From Rosa chinensis (lineage: Eukaryota > Streptophyta > Magnoliopsida > Rosales > Rosaceae), in contig NC_037093.1 in NCBI RefSeq assembly GCF_002994745.2, positions 33,271,884 through 33,335,883 of the forward strand: a DNA stretch of 64,000 bases. Direction: 5' to 3'. Shown here piece after piece: positions 11,410 to 22,651 of the stretch; within the stretch, counting starts at the first letter, position 1; every line of letters starts with the position of its first letter. The translations under genes were made by a program, and so were the position numbers. The notes beneath the pieces were generated by a model, which saw only the letters and a list, made by a program, of their open reading frames with translations, searched no databases and was not told the origin of the DNA.

Positions 11410-13371
11410 TAGAGGTGGGTTCAGTTTGATTCGGTTGGGTTTTAGGCCAAAACTGAGAACCGAACCGAACTAGACTTCAGACATTCCAAATGTACATCAT
11501 CAGAGCCAGATAGTCCTTCTCCTGCAATAGCACTCCACTTCTGCACATTCAATATATAAATAGGATTCAAATGAAAAGAAAGTACCATTTTGCAATCAAA
11601 AAAGCAATTATGTATGCAATTTACATACCGCACTCATCTATCCAGTTTTGGCACTCCACTTGAAACTTGCTGCCATCTGTAAATCATGATTGCTTCCATC
11701 TGTAAATCACTGCTTGCAAAAATAAGTTGAAAAGTATACTATTAATTATCTTAACAAAGCAATAATTTAACAATAGAGGCAATGAGATCAATACCTCTTG
11801 AACTAGCAATCATCAATGCTTTCTGAACAAAGTAATTCCAAAAAATTTAAGATCTGAGGACATAAAATCAATGTAAGCCAGATATGAAGTTAGGTACTAT
11901 AAGAAACTGAAGAAAACAAGGACAAGCAACTCATGTGGTAAAAAAAATAATAATCAAAGCAACCTTATCTCTATGTTTCTTCAAATTCCCAAAAAGAACA
12001 AACAACAATAGGTCCATTAAATAGTCAACAATATACGGCTCCCTCATTGCTTTCATGATTACTTTTTCATGAGCTTTAGGTGAGATTAATGCATGAGATA
12101 AAGACATGGTCAAGCTAAACATCAAAAATTTTACTGATAGAGACATACTCACTGAGACGAACGATAAACAAGAGTTTATACTCTGGTTCAACATATGATC
12201 CTCCTTCTAGCCTTGCTTCACCCTTCAACCGAATCAGATCTTTTCTATTACCTTGGCTACTGGATCTGATAAGCCAAACAAAACAATCCAAAGACTTTTG
12301 TCATCACATAACCCATTTAGATTGAAGGCTAACAATAAATGACAAACTACTTTGAGATTGCAGAACAAAATTAATAACCCATCGATCTACAAAAAGAAAT
12401 TGAATAAGAATTAAAGCAACTTACTTTGCTGCAGGAGCAGGAACAGGAGGCTTCTTTTCCACCATTAACACCTCTAGCAGATACCAAGTTACCACCTTTG
12501 CCCAAATCAAAACAAATCTGTGATTACCATCCACAATATCAGAATGATTGAACAATCTTTAACTGAAATTCAGTACAAGGAACCTACCTCAGGCTTCTTT
12601 TCCACCATTAACTCCTGATGTTCTTGCAATTGAAAAAATGGCAAAAGAATTGTATGCCAACCTCAACTCCACTTGCAGCACTAGGTTTGTCAAAAAGATG
12701 AAATTAATATAAAATAAATATATAAATCCAGCATCAAGATTCAAGAGCAGAGAGATTTGAAACTGAAAAAGCTTGAAATCGTACCAGATTACCAGCACCT
12801 CAACAACGCCATAGGTAATCTCCTAGGTTTGAAAATCCTAGAGATCCTTGCTTCGACCCTACACCCAAATGAGAGAATCTCCTTCACTATCCCAACCAGG
12901 TCCTTGGCCATTGATCTAGTCTTCATGACCCAACCGAGACCTTAGCCTCGTGAGCTTGATCTAGTACTTGGGGATCTCTAATTTTTTGTGACGATGAGAA
13001 AACTGAGAGGATTGACGAAGAGAAGAATGAGATGGCGAAAGGCTAGAGATGAATGAGAGGGCGAGAGAAGAGAGAGAGAAGCTGAAGAGAAGTTCTTGGG
13101 AGAGAGACTGAAGACTAACTGAGGGAGTTAGCATCTATATATATGGCGGCCATTAGGGTTTCTGAAGTTAAATCCAAAACAACGTCGTTTTGGCTGACTT
13201 CGGTTCGGTTCTGTTTTTGACACCTATAAACTGAAAACCGAACCGAACCGGTTCTATTCAGTTCGATTTTTTTCATTTCGGTTCGGTTTTTGTTCGGTTC
13301 GGCTTTTTTCTGCTGCGGTTCGGCTTTCAGCTCGGTTTTTTTCGGTTTTTAGTTTTGCGAATCCACCCCTA
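11410..13371. mobile_element. Non-autonomous hAT-type DNA transposon
   Basis: The inverted ends TAGAGGTGGGTTC / GAATCCACCCCTA are flanked by a perfect 8-bp duplication ctgtgtgt (11402-11409 and 13372-13379), the hAT hallmark. The ends are rich in repeated (aa)ccgaac/ggttcgg subterminal motifs, dense at 13196-13350. No hAT transposase was recognised in the 1.96 kb body. It interrupts LTR X#1, which continues on both sides. Confidence 0.85.
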
Positions 13372-13608
13372 CTGTGTGTTGTTGGTCTTCCGAGGCAGAG
13401 ATAGGATAAGGCTACACGTGCCCAGTGCATGAGTTGATTTTGGATAAGGAAGAAAAAAGGACAACGGTTTGTTGCTGTGACATCAGCTAGCTGCTACATA
13501 ATTAAACCAAAGCTTAATTATGAAAGCGCATAACGTGCAACACAGCATGATTAATTAATGAAATAAAATAAAATAAAATTTTGTCTATTATTATTAATAT
13601 TATTCATA

Positions 13609-13630
13609 ATATATATATATATATATATAT
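13609..13630. repeat. (AT)n microsatellite in LTR X#1
   Basis: An uninterrupted AT run of about 22 bases inside the LTR; X#2 has a comparable run near 38610-38629. Confidence 0.8.
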
Positions 13631-14262
13631 TCTTCTTCCCTTCCTCGAAATTAAAGTACTTCCGCACACAACATCATGACTAGTGGAGTTTCGCTCTCTC
13701 ATTGGTGTTGACCATGATTGACTTGCATTGACAATTTTGTCATTTTCTCAGAGACTCCATTTCGCTCAATTTTGCACCAATTTCACTTAGTTTCTGCAAT
13801 TCCGCTTATTGCCTGCACAATAAATAAAAATAAATTAATTACATAATTGACTTGAAGATTAACTTATTTCTAGTGTTTTAGATACAATTACATGCATTTA
13901 TTCAAAAAAAAGAAAAAAGATACAATTATATGCATAGAAATGCGTGCAATCAGAAATAAATCCTCTAGAAGTCAAGATAATAATAAAAAAAGATAATCTC
14001 AAGACTTCCTCATAATATAATTCTCACTAGAATGCAAAATACAATTTTGGAATTGATTGATCCAATGTTCCATGAGTGGACACACAAATAGTTAAGTAAT
14101 ACAGACCTCAATATAACTACTTTTCCAACTAAAATAAACAGTGAATAAAGAGAATAAGGGAATTCATATTTAGTACAAAAGAAGCATGGTATTGCAAATT
14201 GAGAAAACATATTTATCTCTGGAAATTAGAAGAGATGTAACAGCAGTTAAATAATGACATAC

Positions 14263-14399
14263 CGAATCTTTGGCTTCAAAACAAAGGGATCGTTAACCGC
14301 TACACAAATCACATAATCAATCCCTTTAGCCTTAAACTTATCAATGTTGTTCTTGTAACTAGGCACATGCTACTAGGAACAAACCGGTGTATACGCACC
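14263..14399 (-). pseudogene. PRXIIF: PRXIIF-like pseudogene, copy B: exon 3 (active-site exon)
   Basis: The exon sits between CCAG and GTATGT. It encodes GAYTPVCS, with the peroxidatic-type cysteine context, then two consecutive TAG codons where the family has two glutamines. It continues HVPSYKNNIDKFKAKG and VICVAVNDPFVL. About 21 bases found in copy A (encoding NRWADKL) are missing here, in frame. The GAYT residues are kept here but lost in copy A, so neither copy is simply derived from the other. Confidence 0.85.
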
Positions 14400-14527
14400 C
14401 TGGCATACTCCAAAAAAAATACCCATTTATATAATAAATCCCTCGCAAACTTGAAACACTCAGCAACAAAAAAAAAAAAACAAACAAACAAACAAACAAA
14501 AACCATTAGAGAGAGAAACCAACTTAC

Positions 14528-14544
14528 AGGGAGGCCAAGGATGA
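14528..14544 (-). pseudogene. PRXIIF: PRXIIF-like pseudogene, copy B: 3' half of exon 2
   Basis: This is the left-hand remainder of the 30-base mini-exon (ILGLP frame) with its GTAAG donor just left of it. The other half is at 24028-24045. Chromovirus W is inserted between them. Confidence 0.75.
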
Positions 14545-14551
14545 TGTTATG

Positions 14552-15397
14552 TGATAGAAGCATTTTTATGTGACGTTTTAATAATTATTTCCTCATATTT
14601 TTCTTAGTTATTTCCTTTACTTAATCATTTTTAATTTAGTTTCTATTTTCTAGGTACATTGGAATAAATGACAAGGAAATGAGCTGAAATGAAGAAATGG
14701 AGTTTTTCTGGTCCAACTAGGAATCCCAGTCAACTCAGGAATCCTGATGAGGCTAGAAAACCTGAAGGCATTAGGAGACCACATGGCTTGAACATGACGT
14801 TGGAGATATTTTTGGGCGATTAAATCTGATTTTTGCCATGGGAAATTATGGAGATAATGTGAAAATCAAGGAGATTACGTTGAGAAAATCTTGGGAGAGT
14901 TTCATGAGATTGTGCAACAAGAAAATGCTCAAAACAAGTCCAGATTCATTCCTCAATTCCCTCAAGATATGTTGGCCGAAATTAAGGAATTAAAATCTGC
15001 AGTATTAATGTGAAAATCAAGAGAAAATCAAGGGGAGAACATTAAGGATAAAGCCATGGAGAGATTTAAGGGAGAAAAGGTCCAAAATGCGTCCGGATAC
15101 ATTGTTTAGGTTCATGCCTAGATATTTGGCCGAAAATTGTGAATAAAATCATATTAAATCATGGGAAACTCAGCAACAAAATATTAGGGATTGATTTTGG
15201 AGCATTTTAATTGGTTGGATGACACAACAGAGCAAACGTGGCGCTACGTGATTGGTCGAAGCTATGTGGCATAATCAGATTAATTCGTTGGGAAATTAAA
15301 GGAAGGATTATGAAGCTTGGTCGTCCCCCTATATAAACCCCCCTATGCTTGACGTTTGAACACGCACTTTCATTCAGAAAAATCCTCCATAACATTA

Positions 15398-15440
<43 letters not shown>

Positions 15441-16513
15441 CTCTAGTTGCAAAGTTCTGCATTTTCAAGTAAGGAGAGGAAGAAGAAGAAGGAGCCGTGA
15501 AGATCATATCCTCCATCTCGTCCACCTTGAAGGCTTGCTTCCAAGATTCAAGATCCAACCATCAAGCGCTCCATCTCCATCTCCATCTCCACTCATGGTG
15601 TAATTCGTTCTTTTTCCTTGTAATCTTTTGATTTCCTTGTTTGATTTCGTATGAATTTGTTTCTAGTTAACAATAACGATTAGGGAAAAGTTTAAGCCTA
15701 ATTTCTATGTTTAAGTAAAGTTTTCGAATTCTATGATTGTGATTCTAAGTTGCTTATGTGAGTTTGTTCGATTGAATTTGCTAGACAGAAAACTTTTATA
15801 TGTTTATCTTATTTGGGTTGACACTTATAGGATTTGCATGTTATTGGTGATAGATTTAGGTAAACGATTCACCTAATAGTTTTGTGAATCTAAATCACAA
15901 ATAGTAAAGGCTTTGGACAAAGGTCAAATTCAATTGAAGAGGATTGCAAATAGGTGAATTTATTCATAACTAGGTTGTGCAGTTAAGTTGAAAACCTTTC
16001 TCTATGCTTCTTGCATTAAACATGTTTTCATTATCTAGCTTTCTAGACTATGATTGCATGTTTAAAATGGGATTGATCTAGGTGCTTTCACTTAGGTTAA
16101 TTAGTAAAGGAAAGTAAAATATGGGAAATCATTTGCGTCGAATGTTTCATATGATCAACTTCTTTCTCATGACTTAGATGATCGATTATAGGGTTTGAAT
16201 TGAGTTTGATTACACGGAATTGGTTTTGATCTTTGTTTCTTACGTTTCATTTTTGTACATGTGTTTTTATATTTTCCTTCTTTTTATTTTAATTTTCGAA
16301 AACCCTAAGTCTATAACCCCCCTTTGGTTTTGTTATTTTGTATATATACTTTATTTTATTTTCGTAAATATTATACTTTTTGTTTATTTTAATTCTTTAT
16401 TTGTTTTACAATGACAGGTGTACCCTCAATCCCCGGTTAGAACAATCCCTATTTACCATATACTAACGATGACATTTTCAGGGTTAAATTATGCGCTTAC
16501 TTTGAGCGTATTA
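14552..16513 (+). mobile_element. Solo LTR, family Z (copy Z1), in the first bases of the W 5' LTR
   Basis: It runs from TGATAGAAGC to ...GAGCGTATTA with a perfect 5-bp duplication ttatg (14547-14551 and 16514-16518). With Z1 removed, the W LTR begins TGTTATGATAG, matching TATTATGATAG at the 3' LTR (23688). It has a TATA box (atataaa, 15331-15337) and a (CT)n tract downstream of it. No coding region. Confidence 0.88.
15402..15436. repeat. (CT)n microsatellite in LTR Z1
   Basis: About 35 bases of CT repeat some 70 bases downstream of the LTR TATA box, so in the probable transcribed leader. Confidence 0.9.
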
Positions 16514-16518
16514 TTATG

Positions 16519-16851
16519 ATAGTCAACTAAATCTCCTGTGTTGACTGGGAATAGTTCTTTTCCAATTTATATATGTATTTGTTTGTTTGTTGAACGCACC
16601 GTTTCATTTAGTTGTTAAACGCATCATTTCGGTATCACCTCGCTGAGGAATATTATTGCATTCATGTGATGTTTGTCACCTGTGTCCATGTGACATATGT
16701 CCGTCATGTTGACGCTTTCAGCTATATAGCTAACCTTCTGTAACGAATGCATCAAGCTTGATAAAACAATTTTCCAAATTCTTTCAATTTATCTCTTTCA
16801 GTTCTTATCTACTCTTCCTGAATCCCAGAAGTTGGGGCCAAAACCCTAACA
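16519..16851 (+). repeat. 5' LTR of chromovirus W (main part)
   Basis: It matches 23695-24027 end to end with scattered substitutions and ends ...CCCTAACA. Its first seven bases are left of Z1 (14545-14551). Confidence 0.9.
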
Positions 16852-16854
16852 ATC

Positions 16855-16867
16855 TGGTATCAAAGCC
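16855..16867 (+). promoter_or_regulatory. Primer-binding site of W (initiator tRNA-Met type)
   Basis: TGGTATCAAAGCC lies three bases after the 5' LTR and differs by one base from the complement of the plant initiator tRNA-Met 3' end (TGGTATCAGAGCC). Confidence 0.85.
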
Positions 16868-16881
16868 GTCGGTCGGAGGGT

Positions 16882-17770
16882 ATGGTGAAGCTCAAAGAGG
16901 GTGGAGGAGCGGTAGATCAACCTCACAGCTCCAGTGAACTCACTAGTGTGGAATTTGACCTCCAGGTCCACCAAGATGAAACGACACCCAAGTTTGGTGT
17001 TGTACAAGATTTGGTAGCTGCTCTACGTTTAGAGATCCTCGAGGAAATCAGATCTATGAGGATAGAGGCCAGGAATCTACAGGTCCAGCAAGGTTCACCT
17101 CAACTAAACATTGGATCCATACAAATCCTTGTTGGCTTAGCAATGAGTAGCCTCAAGGTGTCCTCAGTCTCATCTACTATGGCCACATCTACTTCTTTTC
17201 AACCTGAAGGAGGGGTTAGCACATCTAAACCCAATTCCTCTAGTTCTAGTTTTCCTCTAAACTTGAATGATAATGATGTAATATTGGGGTTTGCTAGTGA
17301 TAACTATTCTGAAATGATTAAAGATATTGATATTGTGCAAATAACTAGTGCTGTATTGAGTGGATCTACTACCACTGATAATTTGAACCATAAATTTGTT
17401 CGAGGCATGGGATCTAGTAACTCTGCACCTTCAATGCAGAATCAATTCTATCAGCTTACTGGTTTTGGGTTATAGCCCTTTAACTATTTCACTGGACCTT
17501 CAACACATCAACATACAATTTGAATCCCCTCTCATATGGATTTTCCCCAATCTCACATTATAGTTTCACTGATCCTTTTGTCATGAGTTATTTAAGACCA
17601 TATCAACACACACCAATTGATTTTACACCATACATACAACCCTCCCTGCCATTTGCAGTACCTACCTACTTGAATACTCAGGCATACTCATCAGTTATGC
17701 CATCAATAGCACCTCATGCCATCATTACTAGCCAAAACCATTATCAACCTCATGGTGTAAGGTGTCAAGG
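16882..17770 (+). pseudogene. W gag, N-terminal part, with stops
   Basis: The first ORF (16882-17475, 197 codons) starts shortly after the primer site with MVKLKEGGG and contains a coiled-coil-like stretch (LVAALRLEILEEIRSMRIEA). It ends at TAG and continues in fragments to 17770, where a Y-family element is inserted just before the zinc knuckle. Gag proteins coat the element's RNA. The sequence is poorly conserved; the assignment rests on position and on the downstream zinc-knuckle remnant. Confidence 0.65.
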
Positions 17771-18538
17771 TAATAAATGGGAGACAAAGGTGTAAGGTGT
17801 AAGAATGAGACCAATTTTAATCTTTCAAATTTTGAATTTCAAAATAACCTAGACCTAAATTCTTTAACCCTAGTCAACTCTTCCTTACCCTCCACACATG
17901 TCCTCGGCCGGGCAACTAGGCCGGAAATGTCCGTAATCCGGTGTTGACCACCGTTGATCCTTTCTTTGTCTTTTTGCGCACTTTCTTCTCTTTTCTTCCT
18001 TCAATTGAATCTCCATGTAGAGTTCAGAATTGGCCTTTGACTTCTTTATACCAAATGTTTCTTCATGAGTGTAGATCATCCTGGTAAAATTTGAGAGTTT
18101 AAATCATCATGGTTTCTCCAGAAATGCTGCCGGAATCCTTACAGGTCCAGTTTTGCAGTTTTTGTCTTCTAGTGCAGAAACTTGCACCGATCTTTTGAAG
18201 TCCTTCCACTCCGAACTAGCTCTTGATATATGCATAAGAAATGATCCTTAGGATGTCTAGAATGGATCTGGAAATTTTCAGCTCATTCGGGGTTCATTCG
18301 GTCAGGCTTCCGCCCCTCCTTCCTTATCTATCTCGCTTTCTCCTAGCTGGAGTAGGAAAATGTGCTAAAGTTGAGTTTTTAGGGCATTTTCAAGCTTCTC
18401 CATCATTTCCTAGCATGGTAAGGAAAACATAATAATTATATATATATATATATATATACACATACATATATATAAACACAAAGGTTAAGCAAAATAAAAG
18501 ATTAGGGAAATAATTACTAGGTAATTATGGACCTAATA
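17771..18538 (-). mobile_element. Short family-Y element (copy Y#3) in W gag
   Basis: On the minus strand it runs from TATTAGGTCCATAATTACC to ...CCCATTTATTA. It matches the first ~750 bases of Y#1 but stops there. The flanks caagg (17766-17770) and ccagg (18539-18543) agree at four of five bases. W coding sequence resumes immediately with PGHNCRKG. A (TA)n run lies near 18437-18462. Confidence 0.7.
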
Positions 18539-19206
18539 CCAGGGCATAATTGCAGGAAAGGCCAACTCATGGTCATTGAAGTTGTACAGGAAGAAATTGA
18601 TCAACCTACATTGACTGACACTGGAGGGGTAGATGAAGCCCCACATGAGGAGGAAGTTCAGGAACCTAAAATACAGCTACAGGTCATAGGGGAGCAGAAT
18701 AACTCTGACACAATGCAGTTAAAAGAAGTATTTAATAACAAACAAGTGCATTTACTAACTGATATTGAAGCATCACACAATTTCATTCATCCATCTCTGA
18801 TTAGGAAGTTCAACTTTAAAATTTTGATATCAAACCCTTGAAAGTTAGATTGGCAAGTGGTGCTTTAATGCAGATTAAGGGACATGTAAGAGTAGCTATG
18901 CAGCTACAACAATTTACATTTTCAGCTAACTTTTACATTTTACTAATTTCAGGTTGTGAGATGGTATTAGGAGCTTCTTGGCTTAGAACTTTGGGAGATA
19001 TTACTTGGAAATTTGAGACAATGAAAATGCAGTTCCATCATGATCAAGTGAAATACACACTTCAAGGTGAAACCAAGACCCAAGCTTCTGTGATTAGCTG
19101 TAAATCTATGACCAGACTTCTCAAAATAGAAAAGGAAGCAATGATGGTACAGTTGAGTCCAATTACCACAGTGAATAAATCAGCTAATGTTCACCCTAAA
19201 ATATAG
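18539..19206 (+). pseudogene. W gag zinc-knuckle remnant and aspartic protease
   Basis: It starts with PGHNCRKG, the end of a CCHC knuckle. The protease active-site region reads LTDIEASHNFIHPSL, where retroelement proteases have D-(S/T)-G; the Ser/Thr and Gly positions are replaced, so the catalytic loop is destroyed. The frame then shifts near 18838 and continues with the flap and hydrophobic segments, including MVLGASWLRTLG, a landmark of gypsy proteases. It ends at TAG (19206). Confidence 0.85.
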
Positions 19207-19210
19207 CAAC

Positions 19211-20397
19211 TGTTGCAGCAATTTGTAGAAGTGTTTCAGCCTCCCTTTACCTCCTGCCAAGGAACAAGACCACAGAATTGAGCTAGTATCAAACACCACA
19301 GCCATTAACGTCAGACCATACAAGTATCCTCACTTCTAAAAATAAGAAATTGAAAAGAATGTCCAGGAAATTAATATTGGAAAATGGGATTATTAGACCA
19401 AGTATCTCCCCATTCTCTTCTCATGTCTTATTAGTAAAGAGAAAGGATGGAACTTGGAGAATGTGTGTTGACTATAGATCCTTGAATTTTGCTACTATTA
19501 AAGATAAATATCCAATACCTATTGTTGATGAGTTGATAGATGAGGTGCATGGGGCAACCATTTATACCAAATTGGATTTGAGGTCTTGTTACCATCAAAT
19601 CAAGATGTCTGAAAGAGATATTTCTAAAACTGCATTTAGAACACACTCAGGCCATTATGAGCTTTTGGTAATGCCCTTTGGACCAATGCTCCTTCCACTT
19701 TTCAGTCTGTTATTAATGATATCCTGAGAGATTATTTAAGGAAGTTTGTCCTAGTATTTTTTAATGACATCCTGATCTATAGCCCCACACTAGAGGAACA
19801 TTTGATACACCTACAGAAAGTTTTTGAAAGACTTCAGCAAAATGCTTTAAAAGTGAGGGAAAGCAAATGCTCTTTTGGTGTACAATAGGTTGAGTATTTA
19901 GGACATGTTATAAGTGCCAAGGGAGGAGTAGCTATAGATCCATCTAAAATTGAATGTATCAGAAATTGACCAATGCTCCTTCCACTTTTCAGTCTGTTAT
20001 TAATGATATCCTGAGAGATTATTTAAGGAAGTTTGTCCTAGTATTTTTTAATGACATCCTGATCTATAGCCCCACACTAGAGGAACATTTGATACACCTA
20101 CAGAAAGTTTTTGAAAGACTTCAGCAAAATGCTTTAAAAGTGAGGGAAAGCAAATGCTCTTTTGGTGTACAATAGGTTGAGTATTTAGGACATGTTATAA
20201 GTGCCAAGGGAGGAGTAGCTATAGATCCATCTAAAATTGAATGTGTCAGAAATTGGCCAAAACCAAAAACTCTGAAGGGTTTGAGAGGTTTCCTTGGTTC
20301 AGCCGGATATTACAGAACGTATGTCAAACATTTTGGGGGAATTGCCAAGCCATTGATAGATATGCTAAAAAAGGATGGTTTCAAATGAAGTCTGGAA
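19211..20397 (+). pseudogene. W reverse transcriptase
   Basis: Recognisable RT blocks in order: [63 protein letters not shown] and MPFG. A frameshift follows, then FVLVFFNDILIYS. The catalytic box of the family ends in two aspartates; here it reads ND, so it would be inactive even without frameshifts. A 287-base tandem duplication (19681-20254) repeats this box and the thumb region. VEYLGHVIS is preceded by TAG. The normal product copies element RNA into DNA. Confidence 0.93.
19681..20254 (+). repeat. 287-base tandem duplication inside W RT
   Basis: Two adjacent units (19681-19967, 19968-20254) begin gaccaatgctcc. I see one internal difference (gtatcag / gtgtcag) besides the junction. 287 is not a multiple of three, so it adds a frame change. 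Such similarity means a recent event or an assembly error. Confidence 0.92.
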
Positions 20398-20426
20398 TCT
20401 AAAACCGCTTTTCAATTACTCAAGCA

Positions 20427-21217
20427 TTGGTGTCAACTCCAGTGTTAGCGATCCCAGACTTCACTAAAGAATTTGTGGTGGAGTGTGATGCATCAAATAA
20501 GGGTATTGGAGCTATTTTAGCTCAAGAAGGACACCCCCATTGCTTTCTTGAGCAAAGCCCTAGGTCCAAGACATTCAACCTGTTAGTTTATGACAAAGAG
20601 ATGTTAGCTGTGGTATTTGCAGTGCAACACGGGAGACCATACTTGTTAGGCCATCATTTCACAAATTTTACTGATCACGGGACTATTGAGCATTTTTTGA
20701 AACAAAGGATCACAACACCATCACAAGAGAAGTGGTTGCTTAAGTTGATGGGGTATGACTACTCAATTCAGTACAAGGCAGGTAAAAATAATGCAGCAAC
20801 TGATGCCCTTTCAAGGAAACTAGAATTATCTGTTCTTATTGGAATTTCCCAACTAGTCCATCAGAATGTGTTGGACATGCAACTACATGTACTAAGGATG
20901 AGGAGGCCTCCAAAATTCTGGTGAGACTTCAGCAAGATGCAGGAGCTGCAAAGCATTACAGTTTGCAGAATTCTCAACTACTCTATAAAGACAGAATTTA
21001 TGTGCCAAAAATTGATGAATGGAGACAGAAAATCATCAGTGAGTTCCATGATGGAGTTATGGAAGGGCATGCACGTAGAGCTAGGACCTACAAAAGGATT
21101 AACAAGACTTTTGCTTGGTCAGGAATGTTGACTGTTATTAAGTAGTTCATTGCAACCTAACTCTATCCCAGAGATGGCTTGGACAGATATTTCAATGGAT
21201 TTCATTGATGGTCTTCC
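20427..21217 (+). pseudogene. W RNase H and integrase zinc-binding region
   Basis: RNase H is recognised by FVVECDASNKGIGAILAQEG, then YDKEMLAVVFAVQHGRPYLL and QYKAGKNNAATDALSR, which end the domain; it degrades the RNA template. A frame change near 20921 leads to EFHDGVMEGHARRARTYKR, the HHCC-type zinc-binding segment with its cysteines degraded. The stretch ends at WTDISMDFIDGLPNSKG, the start of the integrase core. Coding is then cut by a Mutator-like element at 21227. Confidence 0.88.
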
Positions 21218-21226
21218 CAATTCAAA

Positions 21227-22642
21227 GGGAAAATGGTCCGTACAGTACCCCGCCTTTTCCTCCTTATAACTTTTGGTACCTGACAAAAAAAAAACATCAA
21301 TACGGTACCTGAGGTTCTTTGCCCGATCAAAGATCGGTACATATGGCCGTTAGCTTCGTTACGGAGCTTGCCAGCTTACAATTTTTTAAGGGTATTTTCA
21401 TCATTTTATGTCTTCATCCTCCTTAATCCCAGCCATGTCCCAAATGTTAGTAGATTGATGGTAGTGATCATTTAAACCTCTGCACCCGGGTCGCACCAAA
21501 TCACTCCCCCCCCTATCCTCCTCCTCCACCACCACCGCCGCAGCCATTAGATCACCTACGACCATCACCTAAACCCCGCATACTCCCTCTCTTTCTCTTC
21601 CATAAGCTTTTCCCGGAGTCAATGATCATTCACAGTGACAAAAAGCAAACAGAAAGGAAGAAATACAAAGACCCAGATCGTTCAAAGTGCCATTCCAACA
21701 CCAACATCGACGACGACGATGCCGCCGAGTACTATCAGCCAATCTCTGCCGTTGATTCCAAAGATGACGACGAGTACTATCAGCCAACTCCTCCTCGCCC
21801 TCCTCCGCTGCCCGGGTCGACCCATCCCTCTCAGACCCATCCCCACCCTCCGCTTCGTCCTCCTCCAACTCCTCCTCGCCCTCCTCCGCTGCCCGGGTCG
21901 ACCCATCCCCACCCTCCGCTCCGTCCTCATCCAACTCTTCCTCGCCCTCCTCCGCTGCCCGGGTCGATCCATCCCTCTCAGACACATCCCCACCCTCCGC
22001 TCCGTCCTCCTCCAACTCTTCCTCGCCCTCCTTCGCTGCCCGGGTCGACCCATCCCTCTCAGACCCATCCCCACCCTCCGCTCCCTCCTCATGACCCTCC
22101 TCTCCTTCACCATCTTAGTCGGCATCAACCTCTTCCGGTGGTTCTTGTAGCGCTCCAAAACCCATGAAATTGATGGTGAGATTCAAATAGATTGGGATAG
22201 AGAAATGAAAGGGGAATCAAGGAAAACAAGATTGGAGGAAATTGAAAGGAGTGATGGATTTAGAATGGAAAAAAATTGAAACTGAAACGTTGGGTTTCTG
22301 TTTGTATTGGCTTTATTTTGATAGAGCTTCAAGTAGTGCAACTGAAGAAGAAGAAGAAGAAGAAGAAGAAGAAGGGGAGAGAGATCGAGGGGGGAGACAG
22401 AGAGAGAGAGAGAGAGAGAGGGGAAAAAATGTTAGGAGAAAAAAATATATAATTAAGATATGAATGGACAAAAATGCCCCTCTAAGATTGCCAGCTGGCA
22501 AGCTCCGTAACGGAGCTAACGGCAATATGTACCGATCTTCGGTCGGGTAAAGAACCTCAGGTACCGTATTGATGTTTTTTTTTTGTCAGGTACCAAAAGT
22601 TATAAGGAGGAAAAGGCGGGGTATCGTACAGACCATTTTCCC
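21227..22642. mobile_element. Mutator-like (MULE) non-autonomous transposon in W integrase
   Basis: Long inverted ends (about 170 bases; GGGAAAATGGTC and its complement, each with a gtacctgaggttctttgccc-like block) are flanked by a perfect 9-bp duplication caattcaaa (21218-21226, 22643-22651), the Mutator signature. It interrupts the integrase after LPNSKG. The body holds a GC-rich, proline-coding minisatellite and no recognised transposase. Confidence 0.9.
21622..22167 (+). other. Proline-rich minisatellite ORF inside the MULE
   Basis: A 181-codon ORF begins with a charged segment (DPDRSKCHSNTNIDDDDAA) and then repeats PPRPPPLPGSTHP and THPHPPLRPPPT about four times (DNA 21786-22100, unit roughly 57-80 bases). 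The array is open in several frames on both strands (for example 158 codons antisense, 21682-22158), so openness does not show that it is translated. It may be an expanded fragment of a captured gene. No domain recognised. Confidence 0.3.
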
Positions 22643-22651
22643 CAATTCAAA

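Larger units (their letters stand above)
10124..13952 (-). mobile_element. Solo LTR, family X (copy X#1), split by a hAT element
   Basis: The ends are TGATTTGGTG... and ...CGTGCAATCA (inverted TGATT/AATCA). They are flanked by ggaat (10119-10123) and gaaat (13953-13957), a 5-bp duplication with one mismatch. Termini and body match X#2 (38100-39740, other strand) and X#3 (from 62152). Orientation is minus by comparison with X#2. No gag/pol is present. It lies in a PRXIIF intron of copy B and is interrupted at 11410-13371. Confidence 0.8.

Noticed and set aside
16220..16414. 64-codon hydrophobic ORF in LTR Z1
   Set aside because: T-rich LTR sequence; not kept in Z2 or Z3.
21626..22158. Long antisense ORFs (129-158 codons) in the MULE minisatellite
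   Set aside because: They are the complement of the proline-rich repeat; a repeat unit without stops is open in several frames by construction.
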